From a bacterium (GTDB lineage: Bacteria; Gemmatimonadota; Gemmatimonadetes; Longimicrobiales; RSA9): 64,000 nucleotides of DNA. The stretch spans positions 62,001-126,000 of the forward strand of contig QGVH01000005.1 in assembly GCA_003242735.1 (NCBI GenBank), written 5' to 3'. Below are positions 1-9,136 of this stretch, one piece after another. The notes beneath the pieces were generated by a model. That model was not told the DNA's origin and did not search any database. It saw only the letters and a program-made list of their open reading frames with translations. The position numbers were made by a program, and so were the translations under genes. Position 1 is the stretch's first letter, and each line of letters opens with the position of its first letter.

Positions 1-330
1 AGCCAGGAGCCAGCACCGCCCGCTGGCCGGCGGCTCGCAGGCGACGAAGCCGGTGCGGGAAAGGCCGGGTCGGGCCGGGCGCCGCGCCCGCGGCACGCCT
101 CTTCCAGGCGCCCGGCCGGCCTCGCCTGGCCGGATCGCCCGGCGGGCCGGCCCCAGGGAGCGGCGGGTCTTCACCCGCCCGGATCGAGCCGGTCGGGGTC
201 GTGCCCCGCTCGACAGCCCGGCGGGCCCTGCGCCCGCAGGATCGAGCCGGTCCGCCGTGCCCGGCCCGATCGCGCCTCGGGTCGCGTGCCCGGCCCGGGG
301 AACCGTCCCCCTGCACGGAGGAGCCCAACG
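1..330. other. Intergenic or truncated left edge, no gene recognised
   Basis: No supported coding frame: the open frames here are compositional, Arg/Pro/Gly-rich products of very high GC. A 14-bp direct repeat (GGATCGAGCCGGTC) occurs at 181-194 and 239-252. A Shine-Dalgarno-like GGAGGAG at about 316-322 belongs to the gene starting at 331. Confidence 0.5.
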
Positions 331-942
331 ATGGATCTGAAGGACTGCCACCGATGTCTGTGGGCGCTGGCGGCCGCCCTGGTCGCGGCGGGCTGCGGCT
401 CGCCGGACGGCGGCGCGCCGTCCAACGGCCCCGCCCCGCCGGCGGACGCCACGGCCGTGCCCCCGCCATCCGTGTCCGCCGCCATGGAGCAGCCGGCGGC
501 GCCAGCCGTGGACTGGACCGCTGGCGACACCGACCGCCCGGCGACGGCGGGCCGCATGACGACGCTCACGGCGGTGCGGATCGCGAGGCACGAGGGGCAC
601 GACCGCGTCGTCTTCGAGTTCTCCGGGAACGGCCTGCCGGGCTACCACATCGCGTACATCGACCGGCCGGTGCGGCAGTGCGGGTCGGGCGAGGTGGTGG
701 AGCTGGCGGGGGACGGCTGGCTGGAGATCCGCATGGAGCCCGCCCAGGCGCACGACGACGCAGGCCGGGCGACGATCACGCAGCGCGAGCTCGCGCCCGG
801 CCTGCCCGTCATCCGGGAGGCGGAGTTGACCTGCGACTTCGAGGGGCAGGTGACCTGGGTGCTGGGCGTGGCGAGTCCCAACCCGTACCGGGTGCTGGAG
901 CTGGCCGCGCCCCCGCGCCTGGTCGTGGACGTGCGGCACTGA
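331..942 (+). CDS. AMIN-like domain lipoprotein
   Basis: Encodes 203 aa. The N-terminus is a lipoprotein signal peptide (residues about 1-22) ending in a lipobox-type AAGC, so the product should be anchored in the envelope. A Pro/Ala-rich linker follows. The C-terminal ~125 residues (from MTTLTAVRIARHEGHDRVVF to the end) have the β-strand pattern of AMIN-like domains, including the closing RLVVDV. AMIN-type domains target proteins to peptidoglycan or septal sites, but the ligand here is unknown. The ATG at 331 was chosen over upstream in-frame starts because it has a GGAGGAG about 8 nt upstream and begins the signal peptide. It converges on the next gene, with a small GC hairpin (944-964) between the stops. 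Confidence 0.75.
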   Translation: MDLKDCHRCLWALAAALVAAGCGSPDGGAPSNGPAPPADATAVPPPSVSAAMEQPAAPAVDWTAGDTDRPATAGRMTTLTAVRIARHEGHDRVVFEFSGNGLPGYHIAYIDRPVRQCGSGEVVELAGDGWLEIRMEPAQAHDDAGRATITQRELAPGLPVIREAELTCDFEGQVTWVLGVASPNPYRVLELAAPPRLVVDVRH

Positions 943-978
943 CGCGGCGCCCTGGCCGCGCCGCCACGGGAGCCTCGT

Positions 979-2991
979 TCAGCGGGCGTTCGCCGCCAGC
1001 TCCCGCACGACCTCCGCCACGAGCTCCGTCTTCCGCCGGTCGGCCGCCCCGGCAGCCGCGGCCTCCAGCTCGGACGCCAGCCGCTCGAGCATCTCGCGGC
1101 GGGCCCGGCCGCTCGCCCGCTCGGCCCGGTCCAGCGCGACGCGGGCGGCCTGGATGCGGTCCGCGGCCAGGCCGTTGGACCGCTCGAGCTGGTCCAGGTA
1201 CGCGCGCGCGAGGACGAAGGTGGCCGGCCACTCGAAGCGCGGTTGGCCCTGAGGGTTGAAGTCGCCGAAGCGCACCGTCTTCGCGGCCTCGATCTCGTTG
1301 GTCGAGAGGTAGGCGCTCGGCACCAGCTCGAGGATGTCCAGCCCGCGCGCGATCTCGGAGCTGTAGATGTAGCCGTTGTGCCAGTAGGCCGACCAGCTCC
1401 CCGCCGTCACCGCGGTCGTGGAGTCGACGGGCCCGCGATCGAAGAACGCGATCTCGATCGGGTTCCTCGGGTCCGTGAAGTCGAAGACCGAGACGCCGCC
1501 CTGGTACCAGCCCTGCACCATCACATCCCGGCCCGGGATCGGGATCAGCGAGCCGTTGTGCGCCACGCAGTTCTCCTGCGGGGTCTGCGCGGCGGGGATC
1601 TTGAAGTAGCTCTGGAAGCGCAGGCGGTCGTTCTCGATCGTGAAGATCGCGTTGGCTCCCCACTCCTTCGGATCCGTCGCGCGGCACTTGGGCGCGGTGC
1701 CGCCGCCCCACTCGTCCGTGAACACGACCTTCGTGCCGTCGTTGCTGAACGTCGCGGAGTGCCAAGCGACGAAGTTGGAATCGGCGACCGCGTCCAGACG
1801 CAGCGGGTTGACGGGGTCGCTGATGTCCAGGAGCAGCCCGTAGCCGATGCACGCCCCGGTGGCGCGACCGATCGCGGGATAGACCGTGATGTCGTGACAA
1901 ATCGAGGTGAGGACGTCGTCCCCCCCGACCGCGCTGTTGATCAGGGCGGGCAGCATCTCGCGCAGCGCCGCGCTGTCGGCGGCCGTCGGCGCGCCGGATC
2001 CGCCGCGACCGGCCACGATCTGGGCGAGGAGCTGGTCCGTCATCTCGCTGGGCAGGACGATCTCCTCGCCGAGGAGACCGACCTCGACGACGAACATACC
2101 GCGCGCCTTCGCTTCCGCGATCTCCGCGGCGTCCGCCGGCGCCATGGTCGCGCGTCGCGGCGGCGGGAGCAGGCCGGCGAGGATGCGCGGGCTGCTCACC
2201 ACCGCCGCCTGCTCCGGGTTCGCGAGCGGGACGCGGATGACATCGATCCGGGACATGACGGAGGCGCTGTCCTTCTCCGGTCTGGCGCTCGAGCAGCCCG
2301 CCAGCTCGGCCTCCGGGCGAGAGGGGGCGGTGCCGGAGACGTAGATGTAGACGTTCTCCCTGTCACCCGGGTGCTCCAGCACCGTGTGCGTGTGCGAGCC
2401 GCGGCACGTCTGCACGTTGGCGACGAGCTTCGGGCTCCGGATGTCGCTGATGTCGAAGATGCGGACCCCGCGCACCCGGTCCGGGCTGACGACCTCCGGG
2501 ATCGGCGCGGTGCCGCAGTCGAGCCGCCCGGTGGTGGGACTCTCGACCGAGACGAAGAGCAGGTTGCCGTAGACGGACACGTCGTTCTGGTCGCCCGGAC
2601 AGACGTGGGCCGTCACGAGCTGCGGGCGGCTCGGGTCCGTGACGTCCCAGACCAGGATGCCGTGGAAGTTCCCCTGGATGACGTAGTTGTCCTTGAACGC
2701 CAGGTCCGAGTTCCACGAGCCGATGAAGTCGGGCGGCGGCGGCGTGCTCGAGACCAGGCGCATGTTCCACACGGCCTCCTCCGCATCCAGCAACCCGCCC
2801 CTGAGCCCGACCCGCGGGTCGGGATCCGGCGGGCCGGCCTCCCGGACCAGCGTCGCGGGTCGCGGGGCCGGCGGCGGCGGTGACGACGCGCACGCGGCGG
2901 CGCCGACCAGCGCGGCGCACGCGAGCGGGAGGAGTCGGCGCGGCGCAGCCGGAGCGGCGCCGGGGTGCGAGGGCAGACGCAAGACGTTCAT
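979..2991 (-). CDS. LVIVD-repeat β-propeller lipoprotein
   Basis: Encodes 670 aa. The signal peptide with Cys after GAAA suggests a lipoprotein. The body carries repeated strand motifs such as NYVIQGNFHGILVWDVTDPS, GVRIFDISDI and GVSVFDFTDPRNP, typical of LVIVD-repeat propellers. Conserved His and Asn positions lie between them (SHTHTV, AWHSATFSNDG, VAHNGSLIPI, YWHNGYIYSSE). The C-terminal ~70 residues are helical and charged. The start is the ATG at 2991 with AAGGAA upstream; the frame could open 19 codons earlier but without a ribosome site. LVIVD propellers are surface or periplasmic proteins of unknown activity. The gene stands alone, 190 nt downstream of the export operon. Confidence 0.8.
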   Translation of the reverse strand: MNVLRLPSHPGAAPAAPRRLLPLACAALVGAAACASSPPPPAPRPATLVREAGPPDPDPRVGLRGGLLDAEEAVWNMRLVSSTPPPPDFIGSWNSDLAFKDNYVIQGNFHGILVWDVTDPSRPQLVTAHVCPGDQNDVSVYGNLLFVSVESPTTGRLDCGTAPIPEVVSPDRVRGVRIFDISDIRSPKLVANVQTCRGSHTHTVLEHPGDRENVYIYVSGTAPSRPEAELAGCSSARPEKDSASVMSRIDVIRVPLANPEQAAVVSSPRILAGLLPPPRRATMAPADAAEIAEAKARGMFVVEVGLLGEEIVLPSEMTDQLLAQIVAGRGGSGAPTAADSAALREMLPALINSAVGGDDVLTSICHDITVYPAIGRATGACIGYGLLLDISDPVNPLRLDAVADSNFVAWHSATFSNDGTKVVFTDEWGGGTAPKCRATDPKEWGANAIFTIENDRLRFQSYFKIPAAQTPQENCVAHNGSLIPIPGRDVMVQGWYQGGVSVFDFTDPRNPIEIAFFDRGPVDSTTAVTAGSWSAYWHNGYIYSSEIARGLDILELVPSAYLSTNEIEAAKTVRFGDFNPQGQPRFEWPATFVLARAYLDQLERSNGLAADRIQAARVALDRAERASGRARREMLERLASELEAAAAGAADRRKTELVAEVVRELAANAR

Positions 2992-3184
2992 TGGCGGTTC
3001 CTTGCAGGGGTGACGTGTTCTGCGATCACGGCACGGCACTGCAATCACAACGTTCGACGGCCGCGCGTTGTTTCGGGGACGGTGGGCGCCGCGCAGCGCC
3101 GGGACCCGGGCCCGGATGGACAGTCACGGGTCCCGACGGCGTGAAGCGCCGGCGCTCGACGAAAAGGATCGCCCCACCCCGGCC

Positions 3185-4492
3185 TCAGAAGAAAACCGAC
3201 ACCCGCGCGAACCACAGCGTCCCGAACGTCCCGAACTCGGACTCGAGCGCCGGGGGAAGGAGCGTCGGCCGCGCGCCCACGGTCTGGACCGCGCCGGCCG
3301 AGACGTTCGCGTTCTGCCCGAAGTTCCAGGACGCGAGGGGCGTCAGTGCGGCGCTGCCGTCGTGCAGGTTCACGAGCGCGCTGAGCGAGATCGAGAGCCG
3401 CTCATCCTGGTCCACGATCCAGGAGGCGGCGCCGCCGAGGTAGTGGCGCGCGAGCAGGTAGGTCTCGCCGCGGGCGATGTGCGGGCTGCTGAGCTGCGCA
3501 AAGTACGCGGCCGGCTCCGTCACGCCGGTGCCGTTGTGGTGGTACTCGGCGGTGAGCCGCAGCCGCTGCGACACCCGATCGACGCCGAGCGTGACCCGCG
3601 GGCGATCGAGCTCGCCGTCGTCCAGGTCCCAGGGCAGCACGGCCTCGGCGCGCAGTGTCGAGACGTCCAGCACGTACGCGATGCCGCCGAGAACCATGAG
3701 CTGGTTCCAGAACTTGCCGGCCGCGGCGTACACGTCCGCCCTGGGCAGCTCGATCGTGGCGCGCAGCCCGGCGGACCAGTCCTCCGCGCGGCCGCGCGCG
3801 GCGATGACGCCATCCAGCTCCAGCCCCGCGGAGGGATACGCGAGCACACGCACCGCATCCACTCCCGGCTTCTCCTCCGTGTCCAGCTCGAACGGGCTGA
3901 ACTGCGCCCACAGGTCGGCAACGGGGAACAGGTAGGCCAGCCCCCAGGTGATGGCTTGCCGACCGGCCGTGATGTCCGCCCGGCCAGCGCGGAACGTCAA
4001 GGCGAGCCGGTCGATGTCGTGCCAGAGCTCGATGCGTTCCTCGTCGAGCAGGTGCGTGGACAGGTCCACGGGACGGGCCGGTACCACGCTCACGCCGATG
4101 CCGGCCGCCTCGCCGAACCCTCCGGCCGTGGACGACAGGCGCGCCTGGAGCCGGTTGTGCACGTCGAGCGTGACGGCGTCGCCGAAGCCGATGCGCCACC
4201 GCAGCCGCGCCACCTGGCCGTGGAAGCCGGTGCGGCGGTCCACGCCCGGCGCATCGAAGCCGGCGTCGTGGATCCCGGTGAGCGAGCGGACGTAGCCGGA
4301 GACGCCGAGCGACGGCGAGGCGCGCGGCGACGTCGTCGTCACACCATCGCCGGACGCGGCTCCCTCCGCGCGCTCCGCCTGCGGCCGGGCCTGCGCAGGC
4401 CACGCGAGCAGCATGGCGACGACGAGCGACACGCACACACGCACGCGCCGCCCCCCGTCCCGTCGTCGCGCCCCGGCGGCCTGCACCATCAC
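3185..4492 (-). CDS. Outer-membrane β-barrel protein, last gene of export operon
   Basis: Encodes 435 aa. A cleavable signal peptide (hydrophobic core VSLVVAMLLAWPAQA) is followed by a long run of alternating polar/hydrophobic β-strands. The protein ends in Phe (RVSVFF), the usual C-terminal signal for BAM-mediated insertion. The GTG start at 4492 overlaps the ATPase stop as GTGA, implying translational coupling; an ATG follows immediately at 4489. No family is recognised with certainty; it resembles the porin-like barrels found beside RND or ABC lipid exporters. Position in the operon suggests it is the outer-membrane end of the ABC system encoded upstream. Confidence 0.7.
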   Translation of the reverse strand: MMVQAAGARRRDGGRRVRVCVSLVVAMLLAWPAQARPQAERAEGAASGDGVTTTSPRASPSLGVSGYVRSLTGIHDAGFDAPGVDRRTGFHGQVARLRWRIGFGDAVTLDVHNRLQARLSSTAGGFGEAAGIGVSVVPARPVDLSTHLLDEERIELWHDIDRLALTFRAGRADITAGRQAITWGLAYLFPVADLWAQFSPFELDTEEKPGVDAVRVLAYPSAGLELDGVIAARGRAEDWSAGLRATIELPRADVYAAAGKFWNQLMVLGGIAYVLDVSTLRAEAVLPWDLDDGELDRPRVTLGVDRVSQRLRLTAEYHHNGTGVTEPAAYFAQLSSPHIARGETYLLARHYLGGAASWIVDQDERLSISLSALVNLHDGSAALTPLASWNFGQNANVSAGAVQTVGARPTLLPPALESEFGTFGTLWFARVSVFF

Positions 4493-5241
4493 GTCACCGC
4501 GCCTGCGTGCACTTCGTGGTCCACGCGGCCGTCGCGCATGTACACAATGCGCCGGACACGGCTCAGCACGACGTCGTCGTGGCTCGAGAACAGGAACGTG
4601 GTGCCGAGGTCCCGGTTCAGCTCGAGCATGTGGTCGAGCAACGCCTCGGAAGACGCGCTGTCCAGGTTCGCCGTCGGCTCATCGGCGAGGATGATGCGCG
4701 GGCCGGTGGCGAGCGCGCGCGCGATCGCCACGCGCTGCTGCTGGCCGCCGCTCAACTGGTGCGGCCGACGGTCCATCGTTTCCGCGAGCCCGAGCCGCTC
4801 GAGCAGCGGCACCACGATGCGCCGCCGCTCGGCCGCCGGCACGCCCCGCAGCAGCAGCGTGAACTCCGCGTTCTCGTACGCGGTCAGCACCGGGATCAGG
4901 TTGTAGGCCTGGAAGATGAAGCCCACGTTCTCCAGCCGGAACGCGGCCGCCTCGCCCTTGCTCAGCCGCGTGAGGTCCCGTCCCGCCACCTCGACGGACC
5001 CGGACGTGGGCCGGTCCAGCGCGCCGATGATGTTCAGCAGCGTCGTCTTCCCGCAGCCGGACGGCCCGGCCAGGGACGTGAACTCGCCTTCCTCGATGTC
5101 CAGGTCCACGCCGCGCAGCGCGTGCACGGGCACGCCCTCCTGGTCGTAGACCCGCGTCACGCCGCGCACGCGGATCAGCGGTCGCGCGGCGGTGGCCACC
5201 CCCGCGCCCTCGAGCCTCGGATCCACCTTCGTCTCGCTCAT
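4489..5241 (-). CDS. ABC transporter ATPase, LolD/MacB type
   Basis: Encodes 250 aa. Walker A GPSGCGKT, Q-loop IFQAYNLIPVL, signature [15 protein letters not shown], Walker B IILADEPT and switch His in FSSHD are all present, so the ATPase should be active. The family energises mechanotransmission or lipoprotein-extraction permeases of the LolCDE/MacB (type VII ABC) class. The start at ATG 5241 (MSETKVDP) lies 11 nt after the preceding permease stop; a longer frame upstream lacks domain content. It serves the two FtsX-type permeases directly upstream. Confidence 0.93.
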   Translation of the reverse strand: MSETKVDPRLEGAGVATAARPLIRVRGVTRVYDQEGVPVHALRGVDLDIEEGEFTSLAGPSGCGKTTLLNIIGALDRPTSGSVEVAGRDLTRLSKGEAAAFRLENVGFIFQAYNLIPVLTAYENAEFTLLLRGVPAAERRRIVVPLLERLGLAETMDRRPHQLSGGQQQRVAIARALATGPRIILADEPTANLDSASSEALLDHMLELNRDLGTTFLFSSHDDVVLSRVRRIVYMRDGRVDHEVHAGAVT

Positions 5242-5252
5242 TCGCCTGCACC

Positions 5253-6500
5253 CTACTCGTAGAAGCGCATCGCCTCGGCGGGCTCCAGCCGCGCGGCGCG
5301 CCACGCAGGGTACACCGCGCTCGCCACCGTCGCCACCGCGATAATGACCGATCCGAGGATCCACCGCGCCGGCACGATCGTGCTGTACATCACCATCTTC
5401 CCGAAGTCGACGCCGGACATCTCCATCTCCTCCACGCCCATCGAGGCGATGTCAATGCCGACGCTCGCAATGATGCGATGCCCGGCGTATCCGATGGCGA
5501 GGCCGACAGCCATGGCGAGCGCGGTCAGCAGCACGGTCTCGCGGAGCAGGAGCCGGCCGATCCGCCGCCCCGGCATGCCGAGCGCGCCCAGCAGGCCCAG
5601 CTCGCGCACCCGCTCTTTCACGGCCATGAGGAACGTGTTCGTGATCGAGAACAGCACGATCGCGTAGATCACGCCGAGGAAGATGTAGCCGAGCGCGTCG
5701 TCGATCTCGATCAAGGCGACCATCTCCGGCACCGCCTCGCGCCAGCTCAGGACCTCCAACTCCTGGCCAGTGCCCTCGGCTGCCAGCACGGCGCGCACGC
5801 GGGCGGACAGCTCCTCCGCGTCCGCCCCCGGTTCCGCGACGACGCCGATCTGCGTCGCCGCCCCCGCCATCCCGAACGCGCGCTGCGCGGCCTCGAGCGT
5901 CGTGTACGCGAACGTCTCGTCGATCTCCCGCGTGCCGGTCTCCAGGATCCCCGTCAGGTGGAACAGCGCCCGGGTCACCTCGCCGTCCGGCGTGGTGCCC
6001 GTGAGGACGATGCGGTCGCCCAGCTCCGCTTCGAGCCGGGCGGCCAGCCGCGCGCCCAGGACGAGCGGCGACCGCTCGCCGCCGGTCAGGAAGGTGCCTG
6101 CCGTCAGGTCTTCTGCGATGTCGCGCAGTTCGACCTCCAGCTCGGGCCGCACGCCCTGGAGGAGTACCGGCCGGTTGTCCGCCGCCGTGCTCGCCAGCCC
6201 GTTCACGATCACACGCGGCACCGCTGCACGCACGCCTTCGACCCCGGCGACCGCGGCCGCGACCGCCTCGGCATCGCGAACCACGATGTCGCTCGCCCGC
6301 GTCGCCCAGTACTCTTTGCCGTGGACGAGGACATCGCCGCCGGCGGCGATCGCGGCCTCACGCAGCATGCGGCCGTGGCCGTCGTCGTTGATGCCGAACG
6401 CGATCAGCATGAGTGCGTAGCTGAGCGCGACGGCGGACATCATGGTCAGCGTCCGCGCGCGGTGTCGCCAGAGGTTGCGCCACGCCATGCGCCAGAGCAT
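5253..6500 (-). CDS. FtsX/MacB-family ABC permease (second permease)
   Basis: Encodes 415 aa. It has one N-terminal transmembrane helix after MLWRMAWRNLWRHRART, a large periplasmic MacB_PCD-like domain (about residues 40-260), then three C-terminal helices typical of FtsX (including LGYIFLGVIYAIVLFSITNT). It ends with the conserved YPAWRAARLEPAEAMRFYE. The start ATG at 6500 overlaps the previous stop as TGATG. Paired with the permease at 6500-7792 it would form a LolC/LolE-like heterodimer driven by the ATPase at 4489-5241. Confidence 0.9.
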   Translation of the reverse strand: MLWRMAWRNLWRHRARTLTMMSAVALSYALMLIAFGINDDGHGRMLREAAIAAGGDVLVHGKEYWATRASDIVVRDAEAVAAAVAGVEGVRAAVPRVIVNGLASTAADNRPVLLQGVRPELEVELRDIAEDLTAGTFLTGGERSPLVLGARLAARLEAELGDRIVLTGTTPDGEVTRALFHLTGILETGTREIDETFAYTTLEAAQRAFGMAGAATQIGVVAEPGADAEELSARVRAVLAAEGTGQELEVLSWREAVPEMVALIEIDDALGYIFLGVIYAIVLFSITNTFLMAVKERVRELGLLGALGMPGRRIGRLLLRETVLLTALAMAVGLAIGYAGHRIIASVGIDIASMGVEEMEMSGVDFGKMVMYSTIVPARWILGSVIIAVATVASAVYPAWRAARLEPAEAMRFYE

Positions 6501-7792
6501 CAGGTCCTCCCCGCGATGGTCGGCGCCGGGTCGATCCTCGCCGCGCGGACCGCGGGCCACAGCCCGCTGAGCAGCGAGACCAGGAGCATGACGACGACGG
6601 GCGTGATCACGTTGTCCGCGGTGATGACGAAGCGGATCCGCTCCGAGAACGCCACTCCCATGAAGGAGAACGTGCCGGCGTCCGTGAACATGCCCATGTC
6701 GAAGCCGAACCGGGCGTGGTACCAGCTCACCGGGAGCCCGATCGCCACGCCGATCAGCGCCCCGATGGCACCGAGTATGGCGCTCTCGACCAGGATGGTG
6801 CGGAGCATTCGCCGCGGGCGCATGCCGATGGCGAGCATCACGCCGAACTCGCGGCGCCGCTCCAGAGCGCTCATCCTGGCCGTGTTCACGATGCCGATGG
6901 CGGCGACCAGGTAGACGAGCAGGTAGACCACGACGTACGAGTTCCGGAACAGCAGGATCATCTGATTCAACGCGGGTGTGACCTCCTGCCACGGGCGCGC
7001 CACGAGCGTGGCGGGGTCCAGGCCCGCGCCCTCCGGGTCGCCCGCGAAGCCGCCGATCGCCCGAGCGACGGCCGCCGCCAGCTCACGCGCGGCGTGCATC
7101 TCCTCCGCCCGGATCATCAGCTCGTGGGCCTGGCCCTCCAGCGCGGCGACGAACTGCGCATCCTCGATGTGCAGGTAGGCGGAGAGGCGGTCGACCTGCG
7201 TGTTCGCCGTGCGCACGATGCCGACCACTTCGAGCAGCTCGTTGCCCAGCGACCCGTCCGCCGCTTCGAGGAAGACGACCAGTTCGTCACCCACCTCGAC
7301 GCGGAGCTGCTGCGCCATGCCCTCCCCGAGCACCACCTCCCGCGGCGCACCGTCCGGCGCCGGCTCCGCCGAGAGCCAGCGGCCCGCGACGACGGCGCGC
7401 TCGATCGGCGTCGCCTCGGCTTCCGCGACCGGGTCCACGCCGATGATGCGCGCCACCTGCGAGCGCTGCTCGTTGCCCACCAGGCCGTAGGCACGGAGCC
7501 GGGCCGAGACGGCATCCACGCCCGGGACGGCGCGGACGCGGCTGAGCAGGTCGGCATCCAGCGGGAAGCTCTCGTAGATGCGGGGGCTTTCGACGTACGC
7601 GGCGGTGTGGACCTGCACCTGGCCCGTCTCGAACGCCGTGGAGCCGCGCACCGTCTCCTCGATCCAGCCCTCGAGCATCGCGAGCCCCCAGATCAGGACC
7701 GCGACCGCCACGGCGACCGCCGCCACCGTGAGGCCGCTGCGCCAGCGGTTCCGGCGCAGGTTGCGCAGCCCGAGCTTCAGCTCGATCAGCAT
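6500..7792 (-). CDS. FtsX/MacB-family ABC permease (first permease)
   Basis: Encodes 430 aa with the same topology: an N-terminal helix (LTVAAVAVAVAVLIWGLAML), a ~230-residue periplasmic domain, and three C-terminal helices with the FtsX-type sequence RREFGVMLAIGMRPRRM. It starts at ATG 7792, 12 nt after the LolA-like gene, and its stop overlaps the next start (TGATG). Two non-identical permeases with one ATPase recall LolCDE rather than homodimeric MacB. Substrate is not deducible from sequence alone. Confidence 0.9.
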   Translation of the reverse strand: MLIELKLGLRNLRRNRWRSGLTVAAVAVAVAVLIWGLAMLEGWIEETVRGSTAFETGQVQVHTAAYVESPRIYESFPLDADLLSRVRAVPGVDAVSARLRAYGLVGNEQRSQVARIIGVDPVAEAEATPIERAVVAGRWLSAEPAPDGAPREVVLGEGMAQQLRVEVGDELVVFLEAADGSLGNELLEVVGIVRTANTQVDRLSAYLHIEDAQFVAALEGQAHELMIRAEEMHAARELAAAVARAIGGFAGDPEGAGLDPATLVARPWQEVTPALNQMILLFRNSYVVVYLLVYLVAAIGIVNTARMSALERRREFGVMLAIGMRPRRMLRTILVESAILGAIGALIGVAIGLPVSWYHARFGFDMGMFTDAGTFSFMGVAFSERIRFVITADNVITPVVVMLLVSLLSGLWPAVRAARIDPAPTIAGRT

Positions 7793-7804
7793 CGCCCCGC
7801 ACCC

Positions 7805-8641
7805 TCATCCGCCGGCCACGCGGCGCAGCCCGCGGCGGGTGAACAGGTCGTCGTCTACAGGCACGTCCAGCTCCAACTCGCGGTACTCGATCACGGTCCG
7901 CTCCGCCGGCGCGTCGGCCGGCTGCACCACCATCCGCATCGGCAGCGGCCTGCCGGCAACGCGCCGAACGTTGTCGAACGACATGGTGCGCACCAGCCGG
8001 TCGCCGTCGTAGAACTCGTAGCGCACCGGTATCCAGTCGTCCGGCGTGAGCAGGCACGCCACCCGCGTATACACCACCGGCGCGTCCGGTTTCGGCGTCA
8101 GCGTGACCTCGAGGTACCGCCTGCCATCCCGCTCGGCCCAGGCGAGCGAGCTCTCGTAGTCCTCCTCGTAGCTCGTCTCGCGCATGAGGTCATCGTTGGT
8201 GAGGTGGCTGCCCATCCAGCTCTCGGACAGCAGGCCGGTCGGGATGCGGATCAGCCGGTCGGCCCGCGCGCCGTAGCTCCACAGCCCCTCCTCCGTGCGC
8301 AGCGTGGCCGTCCCTGCCTCGCGGGCCGGCGCGCGGATCACCACCAGCGCCAGCTCCTTGCCCTTCGTCCAGCTCTCCAGCGTCAACTCGCGCGTGCCGC
8401 GCGCCCGCACCACGGTCATGGTCATGATCGCGTGGGACGAGTTGGCGCGGTACAGCTCATCCAGGTGCCGGATCACGTCGTCCAGGTCCGGGAGCGGCTG
8501 CGCGGACGCGGGCGTCGCCGGTGTGGCCAGCGCCGCGAGAACCGCGAGGGCGGCGACGGCCACGCGCAGCCAGGCGCCGGGGACGGCGCGCTGGAGACGG
8601 TCGTCGTACCTCTGCCGGGAGACGACGTGACGCCCGGGCAC
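7805..8641 (-). CDS. LolA-fold outer-membrane lipoprotein-sorting-like protein
   Basis: About 278 aa with a signal peptide (LRVAVAALAVLAALATPATP, then ASAQ) and a mature domain matching the LolA-like family annotated as outer membrane lipoprotein-sorting protein. Characteristic segments are MTMTVVRARGTRELTLESWT, LLSESWMGSHLTNDDL and YTRVACLLTPDDWIPVRYEF. These half-barrel proteins carry lipid or lipoprotein across the periplasm. The start is uncertain: there is no ATG just before the signal peptide, so GTG at 8641 is used, with another GTG nearer the hydrophobic core and an ATG near 8757. It is first in the operon, 12 nt before the first permease. Confidence 0.8.
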   Translation of the reverse strand: MPGRHVVSRQRYDDRLQRAVPGAWLRVAVAALAVLAALATPATPASAQPLPDLDDVIRHLDELYRANSSHAIMTMTVVRARGTRELTLESWTKGKELALVVIRAPAREAGTATLRTEEGLWSYGARADRLIRIPTGLLSESWMGSHLTNDDLMRETSYEEDYESSLAWAERDGRRYLEVTLTPKPDAPVVYTRVACLLTPDDWIPVRYEFYDGDRLVRTMSFDNVRRVAGRPLPMRMVVQPADAPAERTVIEYRELELDVPVDDDLFTRRGLRRVAGG

Positions 8642-9093
8642 CCGCGGCGGCGCCTCGACATCGAGGGCTGCGTTCCCGACGCCGCTCCGCACGTGAACAG
8701 GGACCCTCAGCGCGCAACACCCCGCGCACCGGTCCCACCGACTCGGCTTCGCACTCATGGGATCCACCCGCATGCTCTGCTTCCGACGGCCACACGCCGC
8801 GCCCGCCCCGCCTCCGCTCGACCATGCGCAGTTGGCACACGCGGTGGCGGGTGTCAAGCGCGGGCTCCTCCGCAAGATCGGCGCATCGCGCCATGGCAGC
8901 GCCCCGCCGCGAGGTTTTCTTGCCAGCACGGGCGCCGCTGTGCGACCCGGCCGGCGCCGCCCGGCGGCCTGGCCGCGGCGGGGCCGCCCGGTGGCCGCCG
9001 CCCCGGCCGGTCCGCAGCCCGCGCCGGCGCCCAAACGTCACACTCGCTGGCCCGGCCGCCTCGAGATCGACGAATGGGATCGGTATGCGACTC

Positions 9094-9136
9094 TTTCGTC
9101 ACACAGATACACGGACAGCACACGAATGTGACGAAA
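9094..9136. promoter_or_regulatory. 10-bp perfect inverted repeat, probable operator
   Basis: TTTCGTCACA at 9094-9103 is matched by its exact reverse complement TGTGACGAAA at 9127-9136, with a 23-nt spacer. The right arm ends on the A of the ATG at 9136. A partial extra copy (CGTCACAC) lies at 9036-9043. The downstream protein begins with an AbiEi-type winged helix; such domains bind inverted repeats in their own promoters, so autoregulation is a reasonable inference. Confidence 0.45.

Noticed and set aside
944..964. Terminator hairpin between the first two convergent genes
   Set aside because: GCGGCG/CGCCGC is only 6 bp with no T-run and is common by chance at this GC; mentioned but not called.
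3047..3071. Inverted repeat ACAACG/CGTTGT upstream of the LVIVD gene
   Set aside because: Only 6 bp with a 13-nt spacer; not distinguishable from chance.
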